Shown here: positions 27,759 through 37,629 of the stretch, one piece after another | Position numbering within the stretch: position 1 is the stretch's first letter | Layout: each line of letters starts with the position of its first letter | Assembly (NCBI GenBank): GCA_021824175.1 | Contig: JAKALP010000005.1 | Coordinates: 186,001-250,000 of the forward strand | Length of the DNA stretch: 64,000 nt | Source of the DNA: Deltaproteobacteria bacterium | GTDB lineage: Bacteria; Desulfobacterota; Desulfobacteria; Desulfobacterales; Desulfosarcinaceae | Reading direction: 5' to 3' | The notes under the pieces: generated by a model | Seen by the model: only the letters and a program-made list of their open reading frames with translations | Told to the model about the DNA's origin: nothing | Databases searched by the model: none | Translations under genes and position numbers: made by a program

Positions 27759-28226
27759 CTATCGATGTTCAACCAAATGGTGGCGTTTTGGGCCGGAAAT
27801 GAAATAATAGCCCCCTTCGTCATATTCGATGTATGCAGCCAATTTCAGAAGCACGCGTTCTGTAAATTTGATTCGTTGCTCTCCACGTTGGAGGTAGAGA
27901 TTGTCTTTAGAAACAAACAACTGTTCCGGTTTCAGGATTAGGCCCTCTCCAGTATTGAGAAGCAAGTTCACTTCTTCGTTGATGTCCACATCCACTACAA
28001 AAATCGGGGTTTCTTCATATCGGAAGTAAACCTTTTCATGCACGTTATCCCGCATTTGCTCAACAAAATAGCCATGCTTATCGTAACGGATGGATGAGTT
28101 GAAGTGATCAATGATCTTTTTGTGTTTGAAAGGGCCGCCCGCATTGTGCCATCTTCCGAACCGATCCATCCAAAATACCGCATCCTCTTTTGCGATCACC
28201 ATTTCCTGCAGTTTTTCCTCAACCAT
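27759..28226 (-). CDS. DUF1285-like protein
   Basis: From ATG 28226 after GAGGGG, 155 residues. FWMDRFGRWHNAGGPFKHKK, KVYFRYEETPIFVVDVDI and the following LNTGEGL resemble DUF1285 proteins, whose start reads W-x-D-x-x-G-x-W-H. Function unknown; cytosolic, no signal peptide. It is convergent with the cyclase gene, 14 bp apart. Confidence 0.65.
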   Translation of the reverse strand: MVEEKLQEMVIAKEDAVFWMDRFGRWHNAGGPFKHKKIIDHFNSSIRYDKHGYFVEQMRDNVHEKVYFRYEETPIFVVDVDINEEVNLLLNTGEGLILKPEQLFVSKDNLYLQRGEQRIKFTERVLLKLAAYIEYDEGGYYFISGPKRHHLVEHR

Positions 28227-28547
28227 TGAACCCCTCAATCACCATTCGATTTAGCACTTTAGAACACAGCAGGCTTATACAAAGCATCTCAAAACAGATG
28301 TTCGGGCACGACGCTAAAACGGAACCGAGTTTTTGGCCCCAACCGCTGAGTCTTATGCCGGGGGGAACTCGCACTCAATGCGGCCAAGCACAGCGAAGAG
28401 CCAACAGGTTTATGTGGCTTTTTATCATACCCTGTTATGGAGGTTCAATAAAATGAAACAATCCGCCCTTGACATTTTCAAGGCCTCCACCTAATGATTT
28501 TCATTTATTGATTCGACCTTGCTTCTATGCATGGAAGGAGAAAAGTC
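28227..28547. other. 321-bp region upstream of asd
   Basis: Divergent promoters presumably. A 13-codon ORF (28453-28494) preceded by GGAGG lies in the leader of asd but does not look like an attenuator peptide (no Lys/Thr/Met run). No other feature. Confidence 0.35.
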
Positions 28548-29666
28548 ATGCGAACAGTTGGTTTTGTGGGTTGGCGCGGCATGGTTGGTTCCGTTCTGAT
28601 GGAACGCATGCGTGCAGAGAATGACTTCAAATATTTTGCGTTTTCTTTTTTTTCCACCTCCCAGGCCGGTCAAAAGGGGCCTGATGTTGGCCAAGGGATC
28701 CAACCGGTGGAGGACGCCCATGATATTAAACGCCTTTCCAAAATGGATATCGTGCTGTCGTGCCAGGGAGGAGATTATACCCAGGCATGCTACAAACAGT
28801 TGCGCCAAAGCGGATGGAAAGGCTACTGGATTGACGCGGCTTCAACCCTGCGCATGGAGCCTGACAGCGTCATCATATTGGATCCCGTGAACCGACATGT
28901 CATTGATGGGGCACTTAAAAATGGAATCAAAGATTTCATTGGCGGCAACTGCACGGTGTCTTTGATGCTCATGGCGTTGGGGGGCTTATACGCCAACAAC
29001 CTGGTAGAATGGATGACCTCCATGACCTATCAGGCCGCCTCGGGAGCCGGTGCGAAAAACATGCAAGAACTCGTGCAACAGATGCACACGATCGGTCAGA
29101 AGGCCGCGGGTCTCTTAGCCATGCCGGCTACGGCCATCCTGGATATTGACCGCAATGTTACCAGCACAATCAGATCCGACGATTTCCCAAGCGACAATTT
29201 TGGCGCGCCCCTGGCAGCCAGCTTGATTCCTTGGATCGACCGGGCCATGGAAAACGGTCAAACCCGCGAAGAATGGAAAGGGTATGCGGAAACCAATAAG
29301 ATTTTGGGCCGGCAATCCCAACTCATACCCATTGATGGGCAGTGCGTACGCATTGGCGCCATGCGATGCCACAGCCAGGCCTTCACGATCAAGCTGACCA
29401 AGGACATACCGTTAAAGGAAATCGAAGCCATCTTGGCTGGACACAACTCGTGGGTCAAATTGGTCCCCAACACCAAAGAAGCGACACTAAAAGAGTTGAC
29501 ACCGGCCGCTGTATCCGGAACACTGAAGGTGCCAGTCGGCCGAATTCGCAAGATGCTTCTGGGAGGTAATTACCTCACGGCATTCTCTGTGGGCGACCAG
29601 CTGTTATGGGGTGCCGCAGAGCCTCTCAGACGCATGCTTCATATTTTACGCGAGCATCTTTCTTAA
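28548..29666 (+). CDS. asd: Aspartate-semialdehyde dehydrogenase
   Basis: A 372-residue enzyme that reduces aspartyl phosphate to the semialdehyde for Lys, Thr, Met and diaminopimelate synthesis. The NADP loop [11 protein letters not shown] (5-15), the catalytic Cys135 ([10 protein letters not shown]), and QAASGAGA are those of the proteobacterial (E. coli type) subfamily. Start ATG 28548 follows GGAGAAAAG; the frame also opens 21 bp earlier. Confidence 0.95.
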   Translation: MRTVGFVGWRGMVGSVLMERMRAENDFKYFAFSFFSTSQAGQKGPDVGQGIQPVEDAHDIKRLSKMDIVLSCQGGDYTQACYKQLRQSGWKGYWIDAASTLRMEPDSVIILDPVNRHVIDGALKNGIKDFIGGNCTVSLMLMALGGLYANNLVEWMTSMTYQAASGAGAKNMQELVQQMHTIGQKAAGLLAMPATAILDIDRNVTSTIRSDDFPSDNFGAPLAASLIPWIDRAMENGQTREEWKGYAETNKILGRQSQLIPIDGQCVRIGAMRCHSQAFTIKLTKDIPLKEIEAILAGHNSWVKLVPNTKEATLKELTPAAVSGTLKVPVGRIRKMLLGGNYLTAFSVGDQLLWGAAEPLRRMLHILREHLS

Positions 29667-29786
29667 CTAAACTCGGTCAGTGGATCGTAAAGGCGGACCT
29701 GAATCACTCAAGCCTTGCGATCCACTGTCTTGCTGATAGGCCAACACTCCAAACAGCTTCCACGGCCACGATATCAAGGAGCATGG

Positions 29787-30008
29787 ATGAGCTTTGAAGA
29801 AAAAGATGATGATAGCCCCACCAGCGCAGTACCGCCCTTGGTGGTTGCAGACTATGGTGGTCGTCGCAAAATCTTTGAGCGTCGATTGGGTGATAAAACC
29901 GACCAAAAGAAGGATCGGCGATCAGGGCAAGAACGACGGAGTGGATTTGACCGTCGCGGCATTGTGGAAGATGATAATTTAACCAATTCCGAAAAACGAA
30001 AAAAATAA
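29787..30008 (+). CDS. Small Arg-rich protein with RRSG-ERR-DRR repeats
   Basis: From ATG 29787 (AAGGA 6 nt upstream) 73 residues. The middle carries GRRKIFERR, then DRRSGQERRSGFDRRG, a run of spaced Arg pairs. This repeat is met in small proteins and at PilZ-domain N-termini of Desulfobacterota. It may be an RNA- or nucleotide-binding tail, but no PilZ domain follows here. Function unknown. Confidence 0.6.
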   Translation: MSFEEKDDDSPTSAVPPLVVADYGGRRKIFERRLGDKTDQKKDRRSGQERRSGFDRRGIVEDDNLTNSEKRKK

Positions 30009-30253
30009 TCTCCAAGGATGAAGTTCAGCGCCGTTAGCCGCGAAATTGATATAGGCGTGCCCCAGCCCTAATTCAATAGACAATTATTGGTTCTTCGTTC
30101 CCGCCCCTGCCTCTAAACCCATTTGCACAATTCGTTTTTGACTAAAAACAGGTTTTATGATTAATAGAACGACTTTATTGGCATGGCATTTTCCAAGTAG
30201 TATTACAACATGTTGGAATTGATAGAAAACAATTTTGGGAGCATCAGAATCCA

Positions 30254-31246
30254 ATGCCATTTGCACACATAGTGGGTACCGGCTCGGCCATCCCGCAGCG
30301 CATTCTGAGTAATGCGGATCTGGAACGCATCGTCGACACCTCTGATGAATGGATCACTCGGCGCACTGGAATTAAAGAACGTCATGTCGCCATGGCCGAC
30401 AACCATGAGTCTACCGCTGATTTAGGCTCCCGAGCCGCTCGCCGCGCCATGGAAATGGCCGGCATCACGGCGGACCTCATCGACATGATCATCGTCGCGA
30501 CAGTATCCCCGGATCGCATTTTCCCTTCTGCCGGCTGCATGATCCAAAGAGAAATAGAAGCCAACAACGCAGTGGCGTTCGACCTATCCGCGGGCTGTTC
30601 AGGATTTGTCTATGCACTAGAGATGGCAAATAACAGTATTAAAATGGGCCAGTCGCGCAATGTGCTGATAATCGGCGCCGAAAGGCTTTCATCCGTTACC
30701 AATTGGCAAGACCGCAGCACTTGCGTGCTTCTGGGGGATGGTGCCGGGGCAGTCCTGTTAAGCAGTCAAGAAATGGCTGGTGGAATCTTATCCACCCATA
30801 TCAAATCAGATGGCCGCCTATGGGATTTGCTTTACGCCGACAAAGGCAACCCTCCGCTGCCGGCAAGTTTGGAAGGCATCACCACCATTCCATTTCACCT
30901 CAAGATGGAGGGTAACCGACTTTTTAAGCAAGCTGTGCCTTCCATGGCCAATATCGCTGAACATGCGCTGGCCCAAAACGGATTACGCCTCGAGGATATC
31001 CAACTTGTCATTCCACACCAGGCCAATCTGAGAATTCTTCAAGCTGTTTCGGAACGGCTGACTATTCCCATGGAGAAGTTCTATACCAATTTGCAAAAGT
31101 ATGGGAACACATCCGCCGCCTCCATTCCCTTGGCCATGGACGAAGCATTTCGGGAAGGTCGCATCAAACGAGGAAATCATGTCTTATTAGTCAGTTTTGG
31201 TGCAGGATTAACATGGGGCGCAGCTGTATTGCAGTGGACCATATAA
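30254..31246 (+). CDS. fabH: Beta-ketoacyl-ACP synthase III
   Basis: A 330-residue condensing enzyme starting fatty acid synthesis. The Cys-His-Asn triad is intact: Cys115 (DLSAGCSGFVYAL), His255 (IPHQANLRI) and Asn285 (YGNTSAASIP). Length and motifs are standard. It is not next to other fab genes here, so it could be a second copy or serve a specialised acyl chain; ribosome site is weak. Confidence 0.93.
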   Translation: MPFAHIVGTGSAIPQRILSNADLERIVDTSDEWITRRTGIKERHVAMADNHESTADLGSRAARRAMEMAGITADLIDMIIVATVSPDRIFPSAGCMIQREIEANNAVAFDLSAGCSGFVYALEMANNSIKMGQSRNVLIIGAERLSSVTNWQDRSTCVLLGDGAGAVLLSSQEMAGGILSTHIKSDGRLWDLLYADKGNPPLPASLEGITTIPFHLKMEGNRLFKQAVPSMANIAEHALAQNGLRLEDIQLVIPHQANLRILQAVSERLTIPMEKFYTNLQKYGNTSAASIPLAMDEAFREGRIKRGNHVLLVSFGAGLTWGAAVLQWTI

Positions 31247-31293
31247 GCAAGGAAATAGAACCAATCCCTCCATCATGATCAGTCTTCGGGTAT

Positions 31294-31803
31294 TCATTCT
31301 GTAACGCCCAAATGCCCCCACAAATCGTCTATTCCCAGCCACTTTAACCTTAGCTGCAGAAACTCCGAGATGGTTGGATGATGCGGCATGCGTCGCAAAT
31401 ACATGCGCGCCTCGCTGGGCGTCTGACTTCCTTTGCGGGTGTTGCATCCTCGGCAGCAAGCTACGCAATTTTCGAAGTTAGACGGCCCACCGCGCGATAT
31501 GGGGATGATATGGTCAATGGTCATTTTACCGCCCCAGCGACCACAGTAGGCGCAAGTAAATTGATCTCTGACCAGGACATTGCGTTTGCTGAACGGTACG
31601 CGGCTGCGGTATACTGAACGAATCAACTTGATTAACTTCATTACCGCAGGCAAGCGCACGATCGCTCCTTCCGCGCCTTGAATCCTGCGATCGGAGTAGC
31701 GCAATACAGTGACCTTATTATTTACCACCAACCGTAATGCCCGCCGCCAGTCTACCACATTCATGAAAGAGTAATCGGCGTTGAGCAACACACACGAAAG
31801 CAT
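31294..31803 (-). CDS. HNH endonuclease family protein
   Basis: A 169-residue protein. The HNH motif is complete with zinc cysteines Cys84-x2-Cys87 and Cys117-x2-Cys120, the D97-H98 pair (TIDHIIP), and Asn112. The N-terminus (VLLNADYSFMNVVDWRRALRL) is that of stand-alone HNH proteins found in many bacteria, often of unknown use and not tied to a restriction system. No methyltransferase lies nearby. Confidence 0.85.
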   Translation of the reverse strand: MLSCVLLNADYSFMNVVDWRRALRLVVNNKVTVLRYSDRRIQGAEGAIVRLPAVMKLIKLIRSVYRSRVPFSKRNVLVRDQFTCAYCGRWGGKMTIDHIIPISRGGPSNFENCVACCRGCNTRKGSQTPSEARMYLRRMPHHPTISEFLQLRLKWLGIDDLWGHLGVTE

Positions 31804-32199
31804 ACTTAACCTCGTTTTCAGCCATCATCCTTCCAGAAGAATCCATTGAAGCCGAAGTCTTGCCAGCTATATGCCATTGACCGCGCCGGGCATTCCTCCT
31901 CTTGGTAATTATACCTGCAACTACAAAAAGTTAAAATATTTTGCGTTGAACTTTCGGCCATGTCAATACTTTTAATCATTTTAACTGTTTGTCACTTAAT
32001 GACAAAAACACCGAAATCACTGACAAAAAGCGGCAGTCCCCTTAGATTCCCGTTTGGGAGCCATTATTAACGCTTTGTTTTCACAAAAAAATGAGAGAAA
32101 AAGGTAGAATGGCACACCTGGTGCATATGTAATCAGTGAACTGAGTACTGTCCGGACGTTGTTGCGATGATCGGAGCTACTGCGTGGAGCTGGAATTCA
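31804..32199. other. 396-bp AT-rich divergent intergenic region
   Basis: Contains a long AT-rich stretch (about 31900-32100) and a sigma-54-like element at 32110-32125. Nothing else recognised. Confidence 0.4.
32110..32125 (+). promoter_or_regulatory. Candidate sigma-54 promoter
   Basis: TGGCAC-N5-GTGCA with the GG and GC doublets at the required 10-bp spacing, 75 bp upstream of the start at 32200. One T of the TTGC box is replaced by G. Confidence 0.4.
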
Positions 32200-32565
32200 A
32201 TGATAGAATTTAAAGGTAGATATTATCAATTAACCTGTAAGGCCGCGGTGGATGCTTTGATCCAATTCGATGGCGTGTTATTACATGTCTGGCATCTGTC
32301 CGATCCCTTTCACCGACTATTTTCAAGCGATGAATTTTATCTGGATCGCCCCATCTTTAAAAATGGGCTGGTATTAAAACTTCCCAATGGCGGACGAATT
32401 GAAACAGACGACCGCGAAGCATTAGAGCAGTTGTCGCATAAACAGCCCAATTGCGGGTATTCACTGCCATGCCCATTGACCCAAAATTGGGTCCTCATCC
32501 TGCTGGGGGCAATCACTTTGGTACTGGGAACATTATGGCTGGCCAAGAATGGCTTGCTCTTCTAG
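32200..32565 (+). CDS. Small tail-anchored membrane protein, unknown
   Basis: From ATG 32200 (GGAGCTGGAATTC upstream) 121 residues, mostly soluble (EFKGRYYQLTCKAAVDALIQ, LPNGGRIETDDREALEQLS) with one C-terminal hydrophobic segment (about 96-118). No family recognised. Its stop overlaps by 4 bp the end of the convergent secreted-protein gene. Confidence 0.6.
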   Translation: MIEFKGRYYQLTCKAAVDALIQFDGVLLHVWHLSDPFHRLFSSDEFYLDRPIFKNGLVLKLPNGGRIETDDREALEQLSHKQPNCGYSLPCPLTQNWVLILLGAITLVLGTLWLAKNGLLF

Positions 32566-33683
32566 TTGGGCCTTAGGCTTTCGCGAATACTTTGATGTAC
32601 GTCATACAGATCGTTGCTTTTCCCCAAATGGTCCTCAATCCACCCAACCGGTACACCATAGAGATCCGATAGTGCTTTTAAGGCCTCCGACAAGGAATTG
32701 TGGTGATGCTGTTCATCGCTCCAGTACTTGTCAGGACGACGGGGGTCGTAAAAAGCAATACCCTTTTGAATTACGGGCAAATTGCTTGGCAGGGTATAGC
32801 CATTGGGAGGACGGACAACTTGTGAGCTGACTTGGAGTTGGCCCTGTTTTTCAACCAGCGACGAAGAAGCGCCATTTAGGGGCGTTATGCTCTGGCCAGT
32901 CATCAAATTGTCGGCTTTACTTCCCCGGTCAACGATCGCATTTTGATCGGTTGGCACGGCGTTGATCGGTTCAGTTGATTGCGATGCCCCTTGCGCCGAT
33001 GGTTGGGTGAGAGATAAAGGTTGCTGCAATCCTTGTTCAGCCTGTTTTGCAGCGGCGGCCTCTTTGTCATAAGCAGCCAATAGTTTGCCGTGAACAATTC
33101 CCAAATCATTTTCATCACCGATATTGGCTTCAATCCATGAAACAGGTTTACCGTACATTTTGGATAATGCTTCCATCGCGGCGGCCATGGTACCGTGCCG
33201 GGAGGATTTCGATGCCCAGTAGCGCTGAGGACGGTGAGGGTCATAAAGTTTGATATTCCGATTACTTTCTGGCGCACCGCGATCTATTTGAATGGCTTGC
33301 TCTGACGAATCTTCCAGGTGGGGGTTGGTAGCCTTGGCGGGTTGTTGAACAACGACATTTGTCGGTACGGGTGTTGGGTGCGCCTCAAGTGGTGACTGCT
33401 TCTTGATTTCTGATGATGTGACATTTTCTTTTGGTTCTAATCCGGATCTTTCAATTCGAGCGACTATCTCCTTGGCATATCGAATTTCAACGCTTTGAGT
33501 CCCTTTGAGAATAAAATGAATATAGCGCTCGGACTCCCACACCCTATCCGATTCTTCTACAGTGCCATCCTTGAGAATCACGCGGTCGCAGAGTCCTTGG
33601 GTAGCAAGAAACGGCAAGCAGATTATAAATAATTGCAAAGTCATTTGAAAGAATGACGAGTTCATGGCGCGATTTTTCATCAT
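32562..33683 (-). CDS. Exported protein with a duplicated ~56-residue domain
   Basis: 373 residues with a signal peptide (about 9-32). Residues 33-80 (DRVILKDGTVEESDRVWESE) form a small beta domain. Two copies of the same motif follow: residues 146-201 (YDPHRPQRYW, EALSKMYGKPVSWIEANIG) and 311-366 (YDPRRPDKYW, ALSDLYGVPVGWIEDHLG), separated by a Ser/Gln-rich linker. I do not know this domain. It begins 6 bp after the ExeA-OmpA gene, so it is cotranscribed and probably acts in the same envelope process. Confidence 0.7.
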   Translation of the reverse strand: MMKNRAMNSSFFQMTLQLFIICLPFLATQGLCDRVILKDGTVEESDRVWESERYIHFILKGTQSVEIRYAKEIVARIERSGLEPKENVTSSEIKKQSPLEAHPTPVPTNVVVQQPAKATNPHLEDSSEQAIQIDRGAPESNRNIKLYDPHRPQRYWASKSSRHGTMAAAMEALSKMYGKPVSWIEANIGDENDLGIVHGKLLAAYDKEAAAAKQAEQGLQQPLSLTQPSAQGASQSTEPINAVPTDQNAIVDRGSKADNLMTGQSITPLNGASSSLVEKQGQLQVSSQVVRPPNGYTLPSNLPVIQKGIAFYDPRRPDKYWSDEQHHHNSLSEALKALSDLYGVPVGWIEDHLGKSNDLYDVHQSIRESLRPN

Positions 33684-33689
33684 TGAATA

Positions 33690-35429
33690 CTACTGATCTT
33701 GAGTTTGATTGGAAAAAAACTCGATCTCGACCCTGCGATTTTGGCTTCTTCCCTCAAGAGTGTCGTTTGAACCAACGGGAAATGCATCACCCATGGCAAG
33801 CGCTTTGATTTTGTCGGCAGCAACACCTTTTGCGATCAGATAAGATTTTACTGCGTTAGCTCGAAAACGCGAGACGCTTTCATTGTAACTGGACGATCCA
33901 CTTGAATCGGTGAAACCGCGAACATTCACGGACTCATTAGGGTGGTGGACCAAGTATTCGGAGATCCTGTCCAACAAGCCATAGGAGCGGTCATCAATTT
34001 CATTTGAATTGACCTTAAAATTGATTATCGCTTTTTCCTTCATCAAAGGCAGTGGCGCAAGGTCCTTCATTGCTTCGATGGGCTTTGCTTTGGCCGTGGC
34101 GCGGTCAGCTTTGCCTTCCGATCCTGATTCGGCCTCACCAGGCTGCCCAACGGTGTTGCTGGCGGATACTTGACGCCCGCCGTGCCCTTCATTGCTAACG
34201 CCCGGTGGCAGAGCACTTCGAGCCAAGCTGTCGCTGCTGGTGGAAGCATCTTCTTTTTCTGCTCCACTTTTCATCCGTTCCGCCAGAATTTCTTTTTCCT
34301 TTTGAAGGCTGGCCCTATATTTATCCGGCGTGAGATCGTCGGCATTATAGCGCGGTGCTTCTCTCCAGGAAATCAGGGTAAGGCCATAAGCGCCCAAGGC
34401 CACCACTAGAACAGCCAGTACCGCTGTTATCAGCCGGAAAAATGGTGAAGACGGCTTATCAGCGGATTTTTGTTGCTCCAATGGAATTTGATCAGAGCTT
34501 TTTGGCTTCTCTTCCGTTGCCGGAGATTTATCAGTTATTTCCTTCTCCGATTTCATTGCCGCGGTAGCAATAGTGCGAGTATCTGGAGCTTCTCCGCTCG
34601 TTATGCCTTCGGGAGCTGTTTGTTTGATCGGAATACGCAGCTCTTCGGCGCACTCCTTGATGATCTGACCGCTAATTTTTTTTGATTCCCTCGCGTATCC
34701 CGTCAATAATGCATGGTCGCAAATGATATTAATAAGCCTGGGAATTCCTCCAGAGAATTGATACACTTCCTCTACGGCGTCATCTAAAAAAAGCTTATGT
34801 TTGCTTCCGGCGACGGTAAGGCGATGGTGAATATAATCGTCAATCTCTTGCTTTTCCAATGGCGATATGTGGTACCTAACCGTGATTCGCTGAGCCAATG
34901 CCCTGTTTTGAGGGGCGGCCAGGATCGTATTAAATTCCTGTTGCCCCACAAAGAAGATATTGATCAGCTTGCGATCGTGCAGCTCAATATTAGAAAGCAC
35001 ACGAATATCTTCCATTAAATGATGATTCAACCGTTGGCTTTCATCAATCACCAACAACACCTGTTTGCGACTGGCGTAACTCTTGTAAAGAAAATCGCGC
35101 AAATGGATCAGGAATGCACCTTTGCTGTCAAAGGTGCGGTTCATTTTAAACCCATCAGCAAGCAGATTGTAGAAATCCATGCTGATCAGATCTGGATCAG
35201 GCAGTGTAGCCACAACCGTATCCACATCCAACATACTAATCAAACGATTGATTAAGATGGTTTTGCCAGTACCGACCTCGCCGGTCAAAAGTAAAAAGCC
35301 GCGGTTATCCAAAATGCCATATCTAAGCGTGGCGAGGGCTTCTTTGTGTTTTTCCCCCAACCATAGAAACTTTGGGTCGGAAGTAATTTGAAAGGGTTTT
35401 GCGTTGAGCTGGTAGTAATTTAGATACAT
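33690..35429 (-). CDS. ExeA/GspA-like AAA ATPase fused to OmpA domain
   Basis: A 579-residue inner-membrane protein. The cytosolic AAA+ domain (1-265) begins YYQLNAKPFQITSDPKFLW as in ExeA/GspA, with Walker A GEVGTGKT (50-57) and Walker B VLLVIDES (Asp129-Glu130). A single membrane segment lies at about 331-353. After a low-complexity linker, an OmpA-like peptidoglycan-binding domain (468-572, GFTDSSGSSSYN and NRRVEIEF) is periplasmic. GspA helps place a secretin through the murein; this fits. No secretin gene is in the window, so the partner is unknown. The OmpA part distinguishes it from standard GspA, which has another murein-binding module. Confidence 0.88.
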   Translation of the reverse strand: MYLNYYQLNAKPFQITSDPKFLWLGEKHKEALATLRYGILDNRGFLLLTGEVGTGKTILINRLISMLDVDTVVATLPDPDLISMDFYNLLADGFKMNRTFDSKGAFLIHLRDFLYKSYASRKQVLLVIDESQRLNHHLMEDIRVLSNIELHDRKLINIFFVGQQEFNTILAAPQNRALAQRITVRYHISPLEKQEIDDYIHHRLTVAGSKHKLFLDDAVEEVYQFSGGIPRLINIICDHALLTGYARESKKISGQIIKECAEELRIPIKQTAPEGITSGEAPDTRTIATAAMKSEKEITDKSPATEEKPKSSDQIPLEQQKSADKPSSPFFRLITAVLAVLVVALGAYGLTLISWREAPRYNADDLTPDKYRASLQKEKEILAERMKSGAEKEDASTSSDSLARSALPPGVSNEGHGGRQVSASNTVGQPGEAESGSEGKADRATAKAKPIEAMKDLAPLPLMKEKAIINFKVNSNEIDDRSYGLLDRISEYLVHHPNESVNVRGFTDSSGSSSYNESVSRFRANAVKSYLIAKGVAADKIKALAMGDAFPVGSNDTLEGRSQNRRVEIEFFSNQTQDQ

Positions 35430-35595
35430 GATAGGTCCGCTTGTTCGCTGTTGGGCCGCCTTTGAGAGCTATCTCACAATAATCACGTCGGCGGGCAGTA
35501 CTGAAATACGGCTCTATGCCATGACGGTCGCAAAAAAATCAGCAACCGAATCAACAGGCATAGGCAGGCATATTCAATGACGGCAGGTACGGAAC

Positions 35596-36168
35596 TCACG
35601 CATAATCGGTTTTCTTGAAAATAATTCCTCGGCTGTAGTATAAGTACAGCACCAGCCAAAACACTATAAACAAGACAAGGTAAGCAGTTCTTTGCCGTAT
35701 GAGCTTGTCTCGTTTCTTTTCAATGAGGTTGGCGGAATTTTTTAGCTCTCGACGCACTACCTCCATTTCGTCCATCAGACTTTTAACATCTGCCTGTTCG
35801 GTGTAGTCCATCATGCGTTTGAGTTGTCCTTCAAAGCTGCGGACATTGTAGGTATCAAATAACATGCGCTGCTTTTCGGTCAATCCGGACAAATCATGAA
35901 TTTCTTTAGCCAATTCGACGCAATAAAATTTTCGAAATGGGTTTTTTTCAGGCACTTCCCCCAATTGGGCTATGCGTTGAGCAATACCACCGTCCAATTC
36001 AGCATTGATTTGTGCTAACAGCCCATCGCAGTTCTTGATTTCATTGTTATTCCTTATAAGGTCCTCCCCCGACAGGGAGGATATAAAGAAGATAAGAATG
36101 ACTGCCGTGGCACAGCTCGCGACGATTCGAAAGAGTACAAGAACTTCACGCTTCACCAAGAATAACAT
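35596..36168 (-). CDS. Two-TM protein with coiled-coil periplasmic region, unknown
   Basis: From ATG 36168 (AAAAGGATT upstream) about 190 residues. Membrane segments near residues 12-33 and 162-182, with a charged, helical middle (SLMDEMEVVRRELKNSANLI). No family recognised. It lies 166 bp from the ExeA-OmpA gene on the same strand and may belong with it. Confidence 0.6.
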   Translation of the reverse strand: MLFLVKREVLVLFRIVASCATAVILIFFISSLSGEDLIRNNNEIKNCDGLLAQINAELDGGIAQRIAQLGEVPEKNPFRKFYCVELAKEIHDLSGLTEKQRMLFDTYNVRSFEGQLKRMMDYTEQADVKSLMDEMEVVRRELKNSANLIEKKRDKLIRQRTAYLVLFIVFWLVLYLYYSRGIIFKKTDYA

Positions 36169-36645
36169 GTGCAAATCCTTTTTTCCCAATGATCAGCCGC
36201 AGTCGTGAGCGGATTACAAGCAATTTTAAAAAAAGAGTTTGATTCCCTGCATAGGTCCAGGCAGAATCTTCGACAAAATCTCCGGCAAAAGGTTACTTTG
36301 AAAAATCTCTGGAGGCAAATCTTAAACCGCATACATACTAAAAGATTTTGGGAATTTGAAATTTGTCTCCAAAAAAATATCTGGACCAAAAGTCTTTCTT
36401 AAAATGACTTGTTGAGATCGATCCGGTTCTCAAATGAATTTCCCCCAAGCCAATTTGCTGCTACTAAATTCCTAACCTACCAATATTACAACATGAATCA
36501 TTTCATCGGCAGTTTGGTAACCTAGTTTACCATAGTTGTCAACATTTGTCGAAATGTTACATAACTTGCGCCCAAAACGCTTTCAGTTAAGTCTTGATGC
36601 TATTTCGCGCGGTGCACCACACCGTGCCTGATTTTTGGACGCGCT
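36169..36645. other. 477-bp AT-rich gap
   Basis: No convincing gene. A 65-codon frame (36205-36402) is Arg/Gln-rich and lacks a ribosome site. Nothing else seen. Confidence 0.4.
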
Positions 36646-37401
36646 TTATTTGATCCCTCGCTCCTTTTTAATTGCTTCGTAGGCGTCTTGTATTTCGCGA
36701 AATTTGGAGTAAGCATGCTGAACCGCTTCCTCTGGCGCCCCCTGTGCACTCACCTTATCCGGGTGGTAGGCTTGAACCAAATTGCGGTATTGCTTTTTGA
36801 TCTTTTCATCTGAATCACTGCGGGAGCAACCCAAGACCGTGTAGTTATGGTTGTAGGAATTGATATATCTGGTTTTAATCTGCCGATAGCGCCAATCATC
36901 CAAAGCAAAAAAACGCACAGCGATAGCGATTAACTGTTCTTCGGCCGTATTCAGTGATCCGTCCGCAACGCTGACCTTGAAAAAACTATTGATCAGCAGA
37001 TCTGCCATCTGCGGTTGCTCAAGGTAGGGTCGGGGGAACTGGCGAGCAAAATCTTCAAAAGCAGCCGGCGATTCAAGGGCAGTATGAAATATTTTCAGCG
37101 CCACTTCGCGGTCTGGCGGAGCCAAATGGAGGTCTTTAACCGCAAAAGCCTCAACCGCATCAATTTCCTCAATATTAATTGGACCATCAACTCTGGCGAG
37201 TTTTGCCAACATTGAAAACAGACTCACAAAAAAAGCCAACTGAGATGATTCCAAGCTCGACAGATAGCGATCCTCTGTAAATTGGAATTCATCATTGCTG
37301 GCATCAAAGGCGTGGCCGAATACAGCTCCTGCAACTGCACCCAGTGGGCCGCCTATGGCGAATCCGATGGTGCCACCAATAATTTTTCCCATGATTCCCA
37401 T
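36646..37401 (-). CDS. TerB-like and DnaJ-domain protein (DjlA-type)
   Basis: A 251-residue protein. A glycine-rich N-terminal segment (IIGGTIGFAIGGPLGAVAGA) may insert in the membrane; a TerB-like helical domain covers about 50-180; a J-domain covers 187-250 with His213-Pro214-Asp215. This is the DjlA arrangement: a membrane-bound co-chaperone for DnaK. Its ORF is alone on the strand. Start MGIMGK is accepted; MGK (37392) is an alternative. Confidence 0.85.
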   Translation of the reverse strand: MGIMGKIIGGTIGFAIGGPLGAVAGAVFGHAFDASNDEFQFTEDRYLSSLESSQLAFFVSLFSMLAKLARVDGPINIEEIDAVEAFAVKDLHLAPPDREVALKIFHTALESPAAFEDFARQFPRPYLEQPQMADLLINSFFKVSVADGSLNTAEEQLIAIAVRFFALDDWRYRQIKTRYINSYNHNYTVLGCSRSDSDEKIKKQYRNLVQAYHPDKVSAQGAPEEAVQHAYSKFREIQDAYEAIKKERGIK

Positions 37402-37629
37402 TAATTTAACTCCATACTACAATGACCGTAAGCAACTATTTTTATCATAGCAGGCAACGCATAATAAAGCCCAATCCATCCCTTGTCATGACGCGCTGGG
37501 CAATCCACTGCCCATAGCTATATAAGAGCTCCTTTCAATTTAGCCCTTGATTATCACTCAATTCATCGGTATCATTAACTAAAATGGCAAATTTCGAATT
37601 GGTCAATGCATATCGTGAAAGGGGATTAC

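Noticed and set aside
28453-28494. 13-codon leader peptide before asd
   Set aside because: It has a ribosome site but no Lys/Thr/Met run and no clear attenuator hairpins.
36205-36402. 65-codon Arg/Gln-rich frame
   Set aside because: No ribosome site and repetitive codons (CGxCAG); looks like chance.
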